Positions 53,451 to 62,547 of a DNA stretch of 64,000 nt are shown piece by piece (within the stretch, counting starts at the first letter, position 1; every line of letters starts with the position of its first letter). The notes beneath the pieces were generated by a model, which worked only from the letters and a program-made list of their open reading frames with translations, did no database searches and had not been told where the DNA came from. The DNA lies in NCBI GenBank assembly GCA_963820415.1, contig CAWFZT010000015.1, positions 65,040 through 129,039 of the forward strand, given 5' to 3'. The position numbers were made by a program, and so were the translations under genes. The DNA is from CAWFZT01 sp963820415. Lineage in GTDB: Bacteria; Chloroflexota; Anaerolineae; Anaerolineales; Anaerolineaceae.

Positions 53451-54856
53451 TGTTAGCGATAAGTAGTAGAGTCCCCTTTGCGACAAGTTAAAATGTCCCC
53501 ATTGAAAGGGCGACAGAATGGACCTACTGACGATGAGCAAGAAAGAGTTAAGCTGCATGGAAGTGATGGGGCGGTTGCAAGAGAAGAGGATGACGCAAAA
53601 GGTGGCTGCGAAAATTATGGGGGTTAGCGAACGGCAAGTGAAGCGGCTGTGGAAACGGTATCGAGAAAAGGGGGCGAGCGGGCTGGTATGCGGGCGGCGT
53701 GGGAAACCGAGCAACAACCGGATGAGGGCAGAGAAGGTGCAAGCGGCGGTAGATTGGCTGCATCGTCGTTATGCAGATTTTGGTCCAACCCTGGCCTGCG
53801 AGAAATTGGTAGAGAAACATGGGTTGAAGCTATCGGTGGGGAGTGTACGCAAGATCATGATCGAGGAGGAGTTGTGGAAGCCGAAGAAAGGTCGGAAGGT
53901 AGGAGTGCACCAGATGCGGGAGCGGCGGGCATGCAGAGGGGAACTGGTGCAGGTGGATGGTTCGCCGTACGACTGGTTTGAAGGGCGAGCTGCGGAATGC
54001 ACCCTGCTGGTGTTCATTGACGATGCCACCGGCAAACTGGGGCAGTTATTGTTCGTGAAAAGCGAGAGCTTTTTCAGCTATTGCCGGGCGACGGAAGGCT
54101 ATTTGGCCCGCCACGGCAAGCCAGTCGCCTTCTACAGCGACAAACATGGTGTTTTCCGGGTTAATCAACCTGCGGCAGGTTCTTCGGACGCCCTGACCCA
54201 ATTTGGGCGGGCCATGCAGGCACTGGATATCCAGATCCTCTGTGCCAATACCCCGCAGGCCAAAGGCCGGGTTGAGCGGGTCAACCAGACCCTCCAAGAT
54301 CGCCTACCCAAAGAACTCCGTTTGCGTGGCATCTCTGACTGGCAAGCAGGCAATGCCTTCCTGCCAGAATTCATGGACGATTTCAATCGCCGCTTTGCAG
54401 TCCAGCCCAGAAGCCAATTTGACGCCCATCGCCCGCTCTCCCCGCAGGACAACCCCGCCCGCCTCTTCACCTGGCAGGAGACACGCATTCTCTCCAAGAA
54501 CCTGACCCTGCAGTTTAACAAGGTCGTCTACCAGATCCAGACCGAGCGCCCCTCCTACGCCATGCGCAATGCGGCTGTGACTGTCTGCCTGGATGATCAG
54601 GGAAACATCACCATCCTCTATAAAGGCAAACCCTTGAACTACACCGTTTTTCACCAGCAAGCCAAACAATCCGAAGTCGTGCAGTCCAAACAAATCGACC
54701 AAGCCCTCCTCAACCAAAGCAAGGCTCACAAGCCTGCTCCCAATCACCCCTGGCACAATCGCTTTGCCACCCCGCTTTCGAATAGTAGAGATTGTCCCCC
54801 CAAAGGGGACATCTCTACTTCGCACGATTAGGGGACATTTCTACTTAACGTTGACA
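53451..54856 (+). mobile_element. IS1202-like (ISNCY) insertion sequence, copy 2
   Basis: A 1406-bp element with the same ends and orientation as copy 1 at an offset of exactly 1422 bp. By eye it differs at about 11 positions, of which five lie in the last 60 bp before the right end. The element is followed by the third copy of the 16-bp duplication. Confidence 0.92.
53518..54831 (+). CDS. IS1202-like (ISNCY family) transposase, copy 2
   Basis: A 437-residue protein with the same domains and catalytic Asp-Asp-Glu as copy 1. Differences from copy 1 are Cys13 in place of Arg, and the C-terminal end PPKGDISTSHD in place of PPPGDISTSRN. Other base differences inside the gene are silent. Confidence 0.93.
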   Translation: MDLLTMSKKELSCMEVMGRLQEKRMTQKVAAKIMGVSERQVKRLWKRYREKGASGLVCGRRGKPSNNRMRAEKVQAAVDWLHRRYADFGPTLACEKLVEKHGLKLSVGSVRKIMIEEELWKPKKGRKVGVHQMRERRACRGELVQVDGSPYDWFEGRAAECTLLVFIDDATGKLGQLLFVKSESFFSYCRATEGYLARHGKPVAFYSDKHGVFRVNQPAAGSSDALTQFGRAMQALDIQILCANTPQAKGRVERVNQTLQDRLPKELRLRGISDWQAGNAFLPEFMDDFNRRFAVQPRSQFDAHRPLSPQDNPARLFTWQETRILSKNLTLQFNKVVYQIQTERPSYAMRNAAVTVCLDDQGNITILYKGKPLNYTVFHQQAKQSEVVQSKQIDQALLNQSKAHKPAPNHPWHNRFATPLSNSRDCPPKGDISTSHD

Positions 54857-54872
54857 GGGATAATTTATTATC
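54857..54872. repeat. Target-site duplication, copy 3 (16 bp)
   Basis: Third identical copy of the 16-bp direct repeat, at the right end of the second element and 3 bp before the -35 box of the patatin promoter. Confidence 0.9.
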
Positions 54873-54875
54873 TTC

Positions 54876-54904
54876 TTGACATGCACGAGCCTGCTCCGTA
54901 GAAT
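54876..54904 (+). promoter_or_regulatory. Sigma-70-type promoter for the patatin gene
   Basis: A perfect -35 TTGACA at 54876-54881 and a -10 TAGAAT at 54899-54904, spaced by 17 bp, 21 bp before the ATG. The insertion sequences lie just outside it, so it was left intact and separated from the divergent typA side. Confidence 0.75.
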
Positions 54905-54925
54905 TGTTCTAGAAGGGACAATAAC

Positions 54926-55768
54926 ATGGCAAAACTTAGAGTAGGCTTGGCCCTGAGTGGTGGTGGAGCACGTTGGATGGCTCATATCGGCGTTCTAAAA
55001 GTATTGGAAATGGCTGGTATACAGATCGATTGCCTGGCCGGCACCAGTATGGGCGGTATCATCGCTGCAGCTTACGCCAAGGGAATGTCCGCAAAAAATA
55101 TTGAAATCGAAGCGATAAAATTTTCAAAGGTCAGACATCTGGTAAGTTTGCTAGATCCTAACCCGGCCAGGCGAGGTTTCTTGGAAGGAAATCGGGTGAA
55201 AAGATATTTGCATACTCTGTTTGGGCCTGATCCATCCTTTGAGAATCTAAAAATCCCGTTGATTTTGAATGCTGTAGATCTCAATACATGTACAGAAATC
55301 GCCATGGCGGAAGGTCCTTTACTGCCGGCAATCTTCGGCACCGCAGCAGTTCCCGGCCTGTTCCCGCCTGCTTCCCATAATGGGCATCTATTGATCGATG
55401 GCGGAGTGCTCAATAATGTGCCCACTTCCCACATGAAACAATTCGGAGCAGATATCGTCATAGCGGTGGATGTCCTCACAGATCCAATTACGGAACCTTC
55501 CGAGGTTGCCGTTTCCTCTAAAACACATTTCCCCGTCCATTTACCCGACTTTTTTATCGACTTGTATCGTGCATTTATTATTATGAATTCGCAAAACACC
55601 CGCTTGCAGTTGGAAGCCAATCCGCCTGATGTTTTAATTCATCCTGATATTCCTGCCGACATCACGATGTTCCTCGGTTTTTTACACGTTAGTGAGGTTA
55701 TCGCGGCTGGCGAGCGCGCTGCCCTTCAAGCATTGCCTCAAATTCAGTCATTATTGGAAAGAAGATAA
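54926..55768 (+). CDS. Patatin-like phospholipase
   Basis: A 280-residue lipase of the RssA/patatin type. The oxyanion glycines are in ALSGGGARWMAHIGVL, the nucleophile Ser in LAGTSMGGIIAAAY (GxSxG), and the Asp of the dyad in LLIDGGVLNNVP (DGG). The complete catalytic dyad is present. It is probably cytoplasmic, as no signal peptide is seen. Expressed from its own promoter just upstream. Confidence 0.93.
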   Translation: MAKLRVGLALSGGGARWMAHIGVLKVLEMAGIQIDCLAGTSMGGIIAAAYAKGMSAKNIEIEAIKFSKVRHLVSLLDPNPARRGFLEGNRVKRYLHTLFGPDPSFENLKIPLILNAVDLNTCTEIAMAEGPLLPAIFGTAAVPGLFPPASHNGHLLIDGGVLNNVPTSHMKQFGADIVIAVDVLTDPITEPSEVAVSSKTHFPVHLPDFFIDLYRAFIIMNSQNTRLQLEANPPDVLIHPDIPADITMFLGFLHVSEVIAAGERAALQALPQIQSLLERR

Positions 55769-55849
55769 CATCATCGGTCGAAATCCAGAAAAAAATCGGT
55801 CTTGACCTCTTGCGTGTTCATTATTACAATTTGACCAGGAGATAATTCC

Positions 55850-56074
55850 ATGCCAGTCTATGAATATGCCTGTAAAGATTGCGGACATAAATTTGATAGC
55901 CTTCGTTCGATGAAGGATGCCGACGAACCAATCCAATGTAAGAATTGCCAGAGCTTGCACACACACCGTAAGCTTTCGACTTTTTTCTCGCAAAGTGAAG
56001 GTAGGTCAATCGGACCTCAGACTGGTGGATGCGGTGGCTGTAATGGAGGATCATGCGCTTCCTGCCGGAATTAG
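55850..56074 (+). CDS. FmdB-like zinc ribbon protein
   Basis: A 74-residue protein with the FmdB zinc ribbon: YEYACKDCGHKFD near residue 4, then QCKNCQS, forming two CxxC pairs. The last 20 residues are Gly/Cys-rich (GGCGGCNGGSCASC), typical of this family. It is named after a putative regulator of formamidase; its role is otherwise unknown. ATG 55850 has AGGAG upstream. Confidence 0.92.
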   Translation: MPVYEYACKDCGHKFDSLRSMKDADEPIQCKNCQSLHTHRKLSTFFSQSEGRSIGPQTGGCGGCNGGSCASCRN

Positions 56075-56136
56075 CTACTTTTCCTGTTCAGAGCCAATAC
56101 CCTTTTGTGTGACACAAATTCAATATACTTCATTCA

Positions 56137-56174
56137 AAATATTGGGTTATGCGGCTACGCACAACCCAATATTT
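56137..56174. terminator. Strong hairpin, probable terminator
   Basis: AAATATTGGGTT at 56137-56148 pairs with AACCCAATATTT at 56163-56174; the loop contains an additional TGCG/CGCA pair. Stem about 16 bp with one break, followed by TATTCTTCC. It lies after the FmdB gene and before argF, so it probably ends the patatin-FmdB transcript. Confidence 0.6.
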
Positions 56175-56285
56175 ATTCTTCCATCATGAATGCACAGAAC
56201 TCCAATTATTTCTATTGCCCGTAGAAATCAATATGATATACTTCTTTGGATTTTATAAGGCACCAATCTATAGGAGGTTTTTCCA

Positions 56286-57211
56286 ATGAAGAAAGACTTT
56301 ATCGCAATTAACGATTACACTGCTCAAGATATCCAAAATCTTTTAGACATGGCAGTTCGGTTGAAGAAAGAATTTTTCAAAGAAGGAAATCCTCCTCTGC
56401 TCAAAGGCAAAGTTCTTGCGATGATTTTCCAAAAGCCCAGTTTGCGTACCAGGATAAGCTTCGACATGGCTATGCGCCACCTGGGAGGTGACGCTTTATA
56501 CATCTCGCCGGATGAAATTGGCCTGGGCAAGCGCAAATCAATCGCAGACGTGGCGCGGGTACTTTCAGGTTATGTCAACGCCATCATGGCGCGTGTATTT
56601 TCACACGGCCACGTGGTTGAGCTTGCACGCTGGTCTAGTATCCCGGTTATTAATGGCTTGAGCGACTATAACCACCCATGCCAGGCCATGGCTGACGCTC
56701 TGACAATTTTCGAGAAATTTGGGACGTTCAAAGGGTTGAATGTGACTTTTGTGGGGGATGCCAATAATGTAGCTGTCTCTTTAATGCATGTCTGCACAAA
56801 ACTTGGCGCCAATTTCACCCTCGCCAGCCCTGAAGGGTATGACCTGAACCCCACTGCCCTTGAAATTGGGCAGAAGATAGCCGCTGAAAATGGCGCCAAA
56901 ATCACCCTGTTACGTGATCCTCATGAAGCGGTTAAAATGCAGATGTCATCTACACAGATACCTGGACTTCGATGGGGCAAGAAGCTGAAACCAAAAAACG
57001 TGAGCTGGTCTTTCCACCCTATCAGGTCAATTCGAAATTGGTCTCCGAAGCGACGCCGAACGTGATCGTGATGCACTGTCTCCCAGCTCATCGCGGGCAA
57101 GAATTAACTGACGCCGTCGCCGATGGACCACATTCGGTGATCTTTACCCAAGCTCACAATCGCCTGCATGCCCAGAAAGCAATCCTGGTTCATTTATTAT
57201 TAGGTTATTAA
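56286..57211 (+). pseudogene. argF: Ornithine carbamoyltransferase, frameshifted
   Basis: The first frame has the carbamoyl-phosphate motif QKPSLRTRISFDMA, GGDALYISP and NGLSDYNHPCQAMAD; the second has TPNVIVMHCLPAHRGQE. The expected joining part, DADVIYTDTWTSMG, is split: one A is missing from AAAA at 56934-56937. The corrected protein has 308 residues, normal for OTC, which makes citrulline from ornithine and carbamoyl phosphate. Both halves keep the key Arg, His and Cys residues, so a sequence error is likely. It is 4 bp before rocD. Confidence 0.93.
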
Positions 57212-57214
57212 ATA

Positions 57215-58417
57215 ATGAACGCCCGCGAATTCATCGAACTCGAAGAAAAGTATGGGGCTCATAATTATCAACCGTTAGATGTAGTCATAACTCGCGGGGA
57301 AGGCGTCTGGGTTTTCGATGTTGAGGGTAAGCGTTATCTCGATTATCTGAGCGCTTATTCGGCGCTGAACCAGGGGCATGTCCATCCCAGGATACTGGAG
57401 GCGATGGTCAACCAGGCAGCTCGTATCACTCTAACCTCACGCGCTTTTCGAAATGACCAGCTACCTTTATTGGAAAAAGAGCTGTCCGAAATCAGTGGAT
57501 ATGAAATGTCTTTACTGATAAACAGCGGCTCCGAGGCAGTGGAAACCGCCATGAAGCTGGCGCGGAAATGGGCTTATCAGGTCAAAAACATTCCGCGCTA
57601 TCAAGCCGAGATCATCGTAGCATCCGGAAATTTCCATGGTCGCACCATTTCGATCATATCTTATTCCTCTGAACCCGCTTATAAAGACGATTATGGCCCT
57701 TTCACGCCAGGCTTTGTGATTGTGCCATTCGGCGATATCCATGCTTTAGAAAATGCGATCGGGCCGAATACAGCCGCGGTAATGCTTGAGCCTATCCAGG
57801 GAGAAGGAGGGGTAATCATCCCCCCCATGGGTTACCTGAAAAAAGTGAGCGAGCTGTGCGCACATAAGAACGTACTCTTTATGGCAGATGAAATACAGAC
57901 CGGGTTGGGGAGGACTGGGCGCCTGTTTGCCTGCGATCATGAAAACGTTCACCCGGATGTGATGATAATCGGGAAAGCACTGTCAGGAGGTTTCTACCCG
58001 GTTTCGGCAGTACTGGCGAGGAAATCAATCCTGAGCCTGTTTAAACCCGGGGAACATGGTTCCACTTTTGGCGGAAACCCGGTTGGCGCTGCAGTAGCCA
58101 GAGCGGCCCTCAAAGTTATCGTCGAAGAGCACCTGGCTGAAAATGCTGCTATACTCGGTGAATATTTTATCGACCAGCTTGCAGAGATTTCAAGTCGCCA
58201 TATTAAAGAAGTGCGCGGCAAAGGGCTGCTGATCGGGATTGAATTAATACCTGAAGCCAAAGGAGCGCGGCGGTTTTGTGAAGCCCTCCAATACCGAGGT
58301 ATTTTGGCCAAAGAGACTCATCAAGACGTGATTCGTCTTGCTCCCCCTTTGATTATCAATCGTGATAATATCGATTGGGCTCTTCCTATAATTCGCGAAG
58401 TTCTGACCATGCAATAA
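57215..58417 (+). CDS. rocD: Ornithine--oxo-acid aminotransferase
   Basis: A 400-residue class III PLP aminotransferase. It has the start GVWVFDVEGKRYLDYLSAYS, NSGSEAVETAMKLARKW, GNFHGRT, EPIQGEGG, and the PLP-binding lysine in MIIGKALSGGFYPVSAV. It converts ornithine to glutamate semialdehyde, or the reverse, linking arginine and proline metabolism. It directly follows the ornithine carbamoyltransferase gene, which supports this substrate over acetylornithine. Confidence 0.92.
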   Translation: MNAREFIELEEKYGAHNYQPLDVVITRGEGVWVFDVEGKRYLDYLSAYSALNQGHVHPRILEAMVNQAARITLTSRAFRNDQLPLLEKELSEISGYEMSLLINSGSEAVETAMKLARKWAYQVKNIPRYQAEIIVASGNFHGRTISIISYSSEPAYKDDYGPFTPGFVIVPFGDIHALENAIGPNTAAVMLEPIQGEGGVIIPPMGYLKKVSELCAHKNVLFMADEIQTGLGRTGRLFACDHENVHPDVMIIGKALSGGFYPVSAVLARKSILSLFKPGEHGSTFGGNPVGAAVARAALKVIVEEHLAENAAILGEYFIDQLAEISSRHIKEVRGKGLLIGIELIPEAKGARRFCEALQYRGILAKETHQDVIRLAPPLIINRDNIDWALPIIREVLTMQ

Positions 58418-58428
58418 ACAGAAAAGTC

Positions 58429-59739
58429 ATGGATTGGAAAGAAACTTACAACTCACGCACTGTAAGCGCTGAAAAAGCCATTCAAGCTATCCATTCAGGC
58501 GACCGAGTTTACCTGACCGGCAATTGTTCCGTGCCGCATATGCTATTGAACGCCTTGATCGAGCAAGCCATCAACCTGAAGGACGTTGAGCTATGCCAGC
58601 CCCTGACGGTTGCCGGCAGCGAATACCTTGAACCAGAACTCGAAGGTCACCTTCGCGTAAATTCATTATTCATCAGCAGCAACGTCCGGAAAGCAATCAA
58701 TGAGGGTAGAGCCGATTTTACGCCGGTATTGTTGTCGGAGTTACCTCTGTTATTCAAGCGTAAGATCTTGCCGCTGGATGTTGCCCTGGTCCACCTTTCC
58801 CCTCCCGATCAGGATGGCTTCTGCACCATGGGGATTGAAACCGGCCTCACCCGAACCGCTGCCGAATCAGCCAGAATTATTATGGCCGAAGTAAATGAGC
58901 AAATGCCGCGCACCTTGGGCGACTCGGCAATCCATGTCAGCCGGTTGGATTATATCGTTCCGGTCGATTATGCGCTGGCCGAGCTTTCGATGGCTTCGGA
59001 TGGTCCGGCCGACGTGATCGAGAAAATAGCCGGAAATATTGCTTCTCTTATCCCAGACGGCGCTACCATGCAGTTGGGCATCGGCGCCATCCCTGATGCT
59101 GTCTTGAAATACCTTTTCGACAAGAAGGATCTTGGGATTCATTCCGAACTTTTTTCTGATGGTGTGATCGACCTGGTGAATGCCGGCGTACTAACAGGAG
59201 CCAGAAAAACCCTTCACCCCGGAAAAATAGTTGCCGGATTCATATTAGGCACGCGGCGGTTATATCAATGGGTGGATAATAATCCTTTGATAGAACTCCA
59301 TCGCACCGAGTATGTCAACAATCCATTTACCGTTGCTCAGAACTCCCGCATGGTAGCGATTAATTCCGCCATTGAGGTGGATTTGACCGGACAAATTTGC
59401 GCCGACAGCATCGGGCCACGGTTTTATTCCGGTGTGGGTGGGCAATTCGATTTTATCTATGGGGCCTCCCTATCTGAAGGGGGAATTCCCATCGTCGCGC
59501 TGCCTTCAACCTTAACCGCCAGTGATGGTAAATTGGTCAGCAGGATCAACCCCCTGCTAAAGCCAGGCGCTGGCATCACAACGACCCGCAATCACGTCCA
59601 TTACATCGCCACCGAATATGGGATCGTTGATCTTTATGGGAAAACTATTCGACAGCGCGCCAAATTACTAATCTCAATCGCCCATCCAGCCTTCAGGGAC
59701 GATCTGAGTTTCCAAGCAGCCGAGCTGCATTACCTCTAA
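58429..59739 (+). CDS. Acetyl-CoA hydrolase/4-hydroxybutyrate CoA-transferase family protein
   Basis: A 436-residue family I CoA-transferase. Two related domains are seen: an N-terminal one with SGDRVYLTGNCSVPHMLL and DVALVHLSPPDQDGFC, and a C-terminal one with MQLGIGAIPDAVLKYL and the catalytic Glu in HSELFSDGVIDLV. It transfers CoA between carboxylates (4-hydroxybutyrate, acetate or butyrate). ATG 58429 lies 11 bp after rocD; an in-frame start inside rocD is rejected. Substrate cannot be assigned. Confidence 0.9.
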   Translation: MDWKETYNSRTVSAEKAIQAIHSGDRVYLTGNCSVPHMLLNALIEQAINLKDVELCQPLTVAGSEYLEPELEGHLRVNSLFISSNVRKAINEGRADFTPVLLSELPLLFKRKILPLDVALVHLSPPDQDGFCTMGIETGLTRTAAESARIIMAEVNEQMPRTLGDSAIHVSRLDYIVPVDYALAELSMASDGPADVIEKIAGNIASLIPDGATMQLGIGAIPDAVLKYLFDKKDLGIHSELFSDGVIDLVNAGVLTGARKTLHPGKIVAGFILGTRRLYQWVDNNPLIELHRTEYVNNPFTVAQNSRMVAINSAIEVDLTGQICADSIGPRFYSGVGGQFDFIYGASLSEGGIPIVALPSTLTASDGKLVSRINPLLKPGAGITTTRNHVHYIATEYGIVDLYGKTIRQRAKLLISIAHPAFRDDLSFQAAELHYL

Positions 59740-59808
59740 AATATAATAACCAATACGTCGTTTGATATTCGCTAGTTTTTGCAGGCAAATCAAGAAATGG
59801 AGAATTCA

Positions 59809-61266
59809 ATGGACCGAAAAGCAAAAATAATTGCGACAATCGGGCCCAGTTGCCAGGATGAAACTGTCCTGAGAAGTTTAATTAAAGCCGGCTTAGACGT
59901 AGCCCGCCTTAATTTTTCTCACGGGACCCACGCAGAGCATGCCGCCCGGATCGCTTCTATCCGCAAGCTTTCCACAGAGGCGAACAAACCCATTACTATC
60001 CTCCAGGACCTGCAGGGGCCGAAACTGCGTGTCGGAGATCTACCACCTGAAGGCGTGACGTTGACTGCCGGGCAGCAAATCAGGCTTTCAACCCAGCTAT
60101 CTCCCCAAGAAATAGAAAAATCGGGCGAAGAAACTCTTTTTATTCCTATGGATGTGCCTGACCTGGAGAAAAGCCTTGAAAAGGGCTGCCACATCCTCCT
60201 GGATGATGGACGCCTCGAATTGGAAGTTCTCGAAGTCGGAGAAGACTTTATTGAAGCGAAAGTCGTTCTCGGCGGCATCTTGCTTTCCCATAAAGGTGTC
60301 AACCTGCCCGGGGCTCATCTGAATATTCCCGGGTTTACCGAGAAAGACCGGGCAGATCTTGAATTTGGCCTGCAGCAAGGCGTAGATGCTATTGCCATCT
60401 CTTTTGTACGAACAGCCAGAGACATCGAAGTTGTCCGCAACATAATCAAGGAAATATCTCCCCATACCACGCAGATACCCATCATAGCGAAACTCGAAAA
60501 ACCTGAAGCAGTTGAGAATCTGCATGCTATTTTACATGTCACAGATGGGGTAATGGTCGCCCGAGGCGACCTGGCTGTGGAAACTTCGACCGCCTCTGTG
60601 CCGATTGTGCAGAAGGAAATCATTCGAGCCGCTAACCATCACGGAAAATTTGTTATTACAGCCACACAAATGCTTGATTCGATGATTAACAATCCTCGCC
60701 CGACCCGTGCTGAGGCGTCAGATGTGGCAAATGCCATTTTTGATGGTACCGACGCGGTCATGTTATCTGGTGAAACTGCCAGCGGTCATTACCCGGTTGA
60801 AAGTGTGGCGACCATGCATTCAATCGTCTTAGAGGCAGAGTGTCATTTCGCCGAGTGGGGTCAGCCCGAGAAAGCCACGGACGAACTGACCGAAGATGAC
60901 GCCGTTTCCCTTACTCGCGCAGCTCGTGAGTTGGCGCACGACCGCCATGTAACTGCTATTGCCGTTTTTACCCAGACGGGAAGAACTGCTCTCTTGATGT
61001 CAAAGGCCCGGCCCCGCGTTCCTATTATGGCGTTTACGCCCGAAATCACTACTTTCCAGAAAATGGGACTCTATTGGGGGGTAATTCCTTTTCTCGTCCC
61101 TTACGCTTCTTCGGTAGAAAGCATGGTCACACACGTCGACGCAGCCCTGATATCCTCGACTGCCATCCAACCAGGAGAACAGGTGGTCATGATTTCGGGT
61201 CTTCCAGTGGGCGCCATGCGGCAACCAAACTTTGCTCTCCTGCATACACTCGGCGAGACTCTTTAA
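59809..61266 (+). CDS. pyk: Pyruvate kinase
   Basis: A 485-residue glycolytic kinase making ATP and pyruvate from phosphoenolpyruvate. Motifs include IIATIGPSC, ARLNFSHG, TILQDLQGPKLRV, IIAKLEKPEAVENL, GVMVARGDLAVE, and VMLSGETASGHYP. The C-terminal allosteric domain (SLTRAARELAH, HVTAIAVFTQTGRTALLMS) is complete. ATG 59809 has a GGAG site; earlier starts at 59797 and 59779 are less likely. With pckA the genome can interconvert PEP both ways. Confidence 0.96.
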   Translation: MDRKAKIIATIGPSCQDETVLRSLIKAGLDVARLNFSHGTHAEHAARIASIRKLSTEANKPITILQDLQGPKLRVGDLPPEGVTLTAGQQIRLSTQLSPQEIEKSGEETLFIPMDVPDLEKSLEKGCHILLDDGRLELEVLEVGEDFIEAKVVLGGILLSHKGVNLPGAHLNIPGFTEKDRADLEFGLQQGVDAIAISFVRTARDIEVVRNIIKEISPHTTQIPIIAKLEKPEAVENLHAILHVTDGVMVARGDLAVETSTASVPIVQKEIIRAANHHGKFVITATQMLDSMINNPRPTRAEASDVANAIFDGTDAVMLSGETASGHYPVESVATMHSIVLEAECHFAEWGQPEKATDELTEDDAVSLTRAARELAHDRHVTAIAVFTQTGRTALLMSKARPRVPIMAFTPEITTFQKMGLYWGVIPFLVPYASSVESMVTHVDAALISSTAIQPGEQVVMISGLPVGAMRQPNFALLHTLGETL

Positions 61267-61277
61267 ACGAGGCCAAA

Positions 61278-62399
61278 ATGAAAATCCGCACTTTGGATAC
61301 CAGAAACTCCAGAGATGTCCACGCTTTTGTCGAATTCCCTTTTGGCCTTTACCGCCATTGCAAACAATGGGTGCCTTCTTTATCTTCTGAAATTGAATTG
61401 GCGATGAATAGGGAGCGGCATCCATTTTATAAGCATTCTGAAGCGGATTTTCTGGTCGTGGAAAGTGAAAAAGATATTCTTGGCCGGGTTGCCGTAATTC
61501 ATAACCGTAATTATTGCGCTCATCATAAAATTGAGACGGCCTTTATCTATTATTATGACGTCGCTGACGATCTGCAGGCTGCTCGATTATTGCTCAAGGC
61601 GGTCATTGATTGGTCTCACGCGCACGAAATAGCTAAAGTGCTTGGTCCTAAAGGGTTTCTAAGAGCCAATGGATTAGGTGTTCTGGTAAATGGATTTGAA
61701 TACCTGCCGGCTGTTGGCATCCCTTACAATTTTCCTTATTACGCATCCTTTCTGGAAGATTCGGGTTTTGAAAAAGAGACAGATCATTTCTCTGGATATA
61801 TTGAGCGAACCAGTAAACTGCCCGAAAGACTCTATGAAGTTGCTGAGAAAGTCAAGGCAAGAGGGAACTTCTGGATAAAAACCTTCAAAGATAAAAACGA
61901 GATGCGCACCTGGATTCCGAAGGTAGAAGCAGTCCATAACGAAGCATTTCAGATCCACCCCTGGTATTATCCATCGACCGAGGCCGAATTCGAGATGATT
62001 GCCAACAGCATGATCCAGATTACCCAGCCTGGTTTGATGAAGTTAATCATGAAAGGCGAAGAAGTAGCAGGTTTCATCATTTCTTACCCTGACATTTCAG
62101 AAGGAATCCAAAAAAGCCGCGGCCGGATGTTTCCTTTTGGATGGGCCTACTTATTGAGCTCCATGAAAAACTCCAAGACCGTAGACATGAATGGGTTGGG
62201 AATCCTACCAAAGTACCAGGGATTAGGTAGTAACGCTCTGCTCTATACAGAAGTCGAAAAAACGTTGCGCGAATCCCGTTTCGAACGATTGGAAATCGTC
62301 CAGGTAGATGAACGTAACTTCAAGAGTAAAGCTGATATGGATACAATTGGCACCATCTGGCACAAACTCCATCGCTCCTATCATTACCTCTTCAAATGA
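61278..62399 (+). CDS. GNAT-like N-acetyltransferase family protein
   Basis: A 373-residue protein with a possible GNAT fold. The first half has FVEFPFGLYRHCKQWVP and FLVVESEKDILGRVAVI, while the C-terminal part has GLGILPKYQGLGSNALLY, which resembles the acetyl-CoA loop (Q/R-x-x-G-x-G/A). The substrate is unknown. ATG 61278 starts 11 bp after pyk; a longer frame from 61074 overlaps pyk and its 68 extra residues look like an out-of-frame reading. Confidence 0.78.
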   Translation: MKIRTLDTRNSRDVHAFVEFPFGLYRHCKQWVPSLSSEIELAMNRERHPFYKHSEADFLVVESEKDILGRVAVIHNRNYCAHHKIETAFIYYYDVADDLQAARLLLKAVIDWSHAHEIAKVLGPKGFLRANGLGVLVNGFEYLPAVGIPYNFPYYASFLEDSGFEKETDHFSGYIERTSKLPERLYEVAEKVKARGNFWIKTFKDKNEMRTWIPKVEAVHNEAFQIHPWYYPSTEAEFEMIANSMIQITQPGLMKLIMKGEEVAGFIISYPDISEGIQKSRGRMFPFGWAYLLSSMKNSKTVDMNGLGILPKYQGLGSNALLYTEVEKTLRESRFERLEIVQVDERNFKSKADMDTIGTIWHKLHRSYHYLFK

Positions 62400-62401
62400 T
62401 T

Positions 62402-62513
62402 TTGCTCATTGGGATTTACCGTGGAAGGTACCCAGATTTTGGGGTGTGAGCGTGCGTACGCACGCTCACACCCCAAAATCTGGGAGTTCATCACAGCGAT
62501 TCCCAGAGAACCA
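62402..62513. repeat. Dyad-symmetric repeat, copy 2
   Basis: A 112-bp element of the same size and plan as the one at 13372-13483. The perfect 54-bp core palindrome is at 62431-62484, centred between 62457 and 62458. The central 26 bp are identical in both copies; other core positions differ but are matched on both arms. It lies between the GNAT-like gene and the MFS gene, all plus strand. Confidence 0.85.
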
Positions 62514-62547
62514 ATGATTTGGTTATCCCTTAATTGAAGGAAAAGAA

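Noticed and set aside
61074..61277. N-terminal extension of 68 residues for the GNAT-like gene
   Set aside because: It lies in the 3' end of pyk in another frame, is Arg/Ser-rich without structure, and a proper ATG is at 61278.
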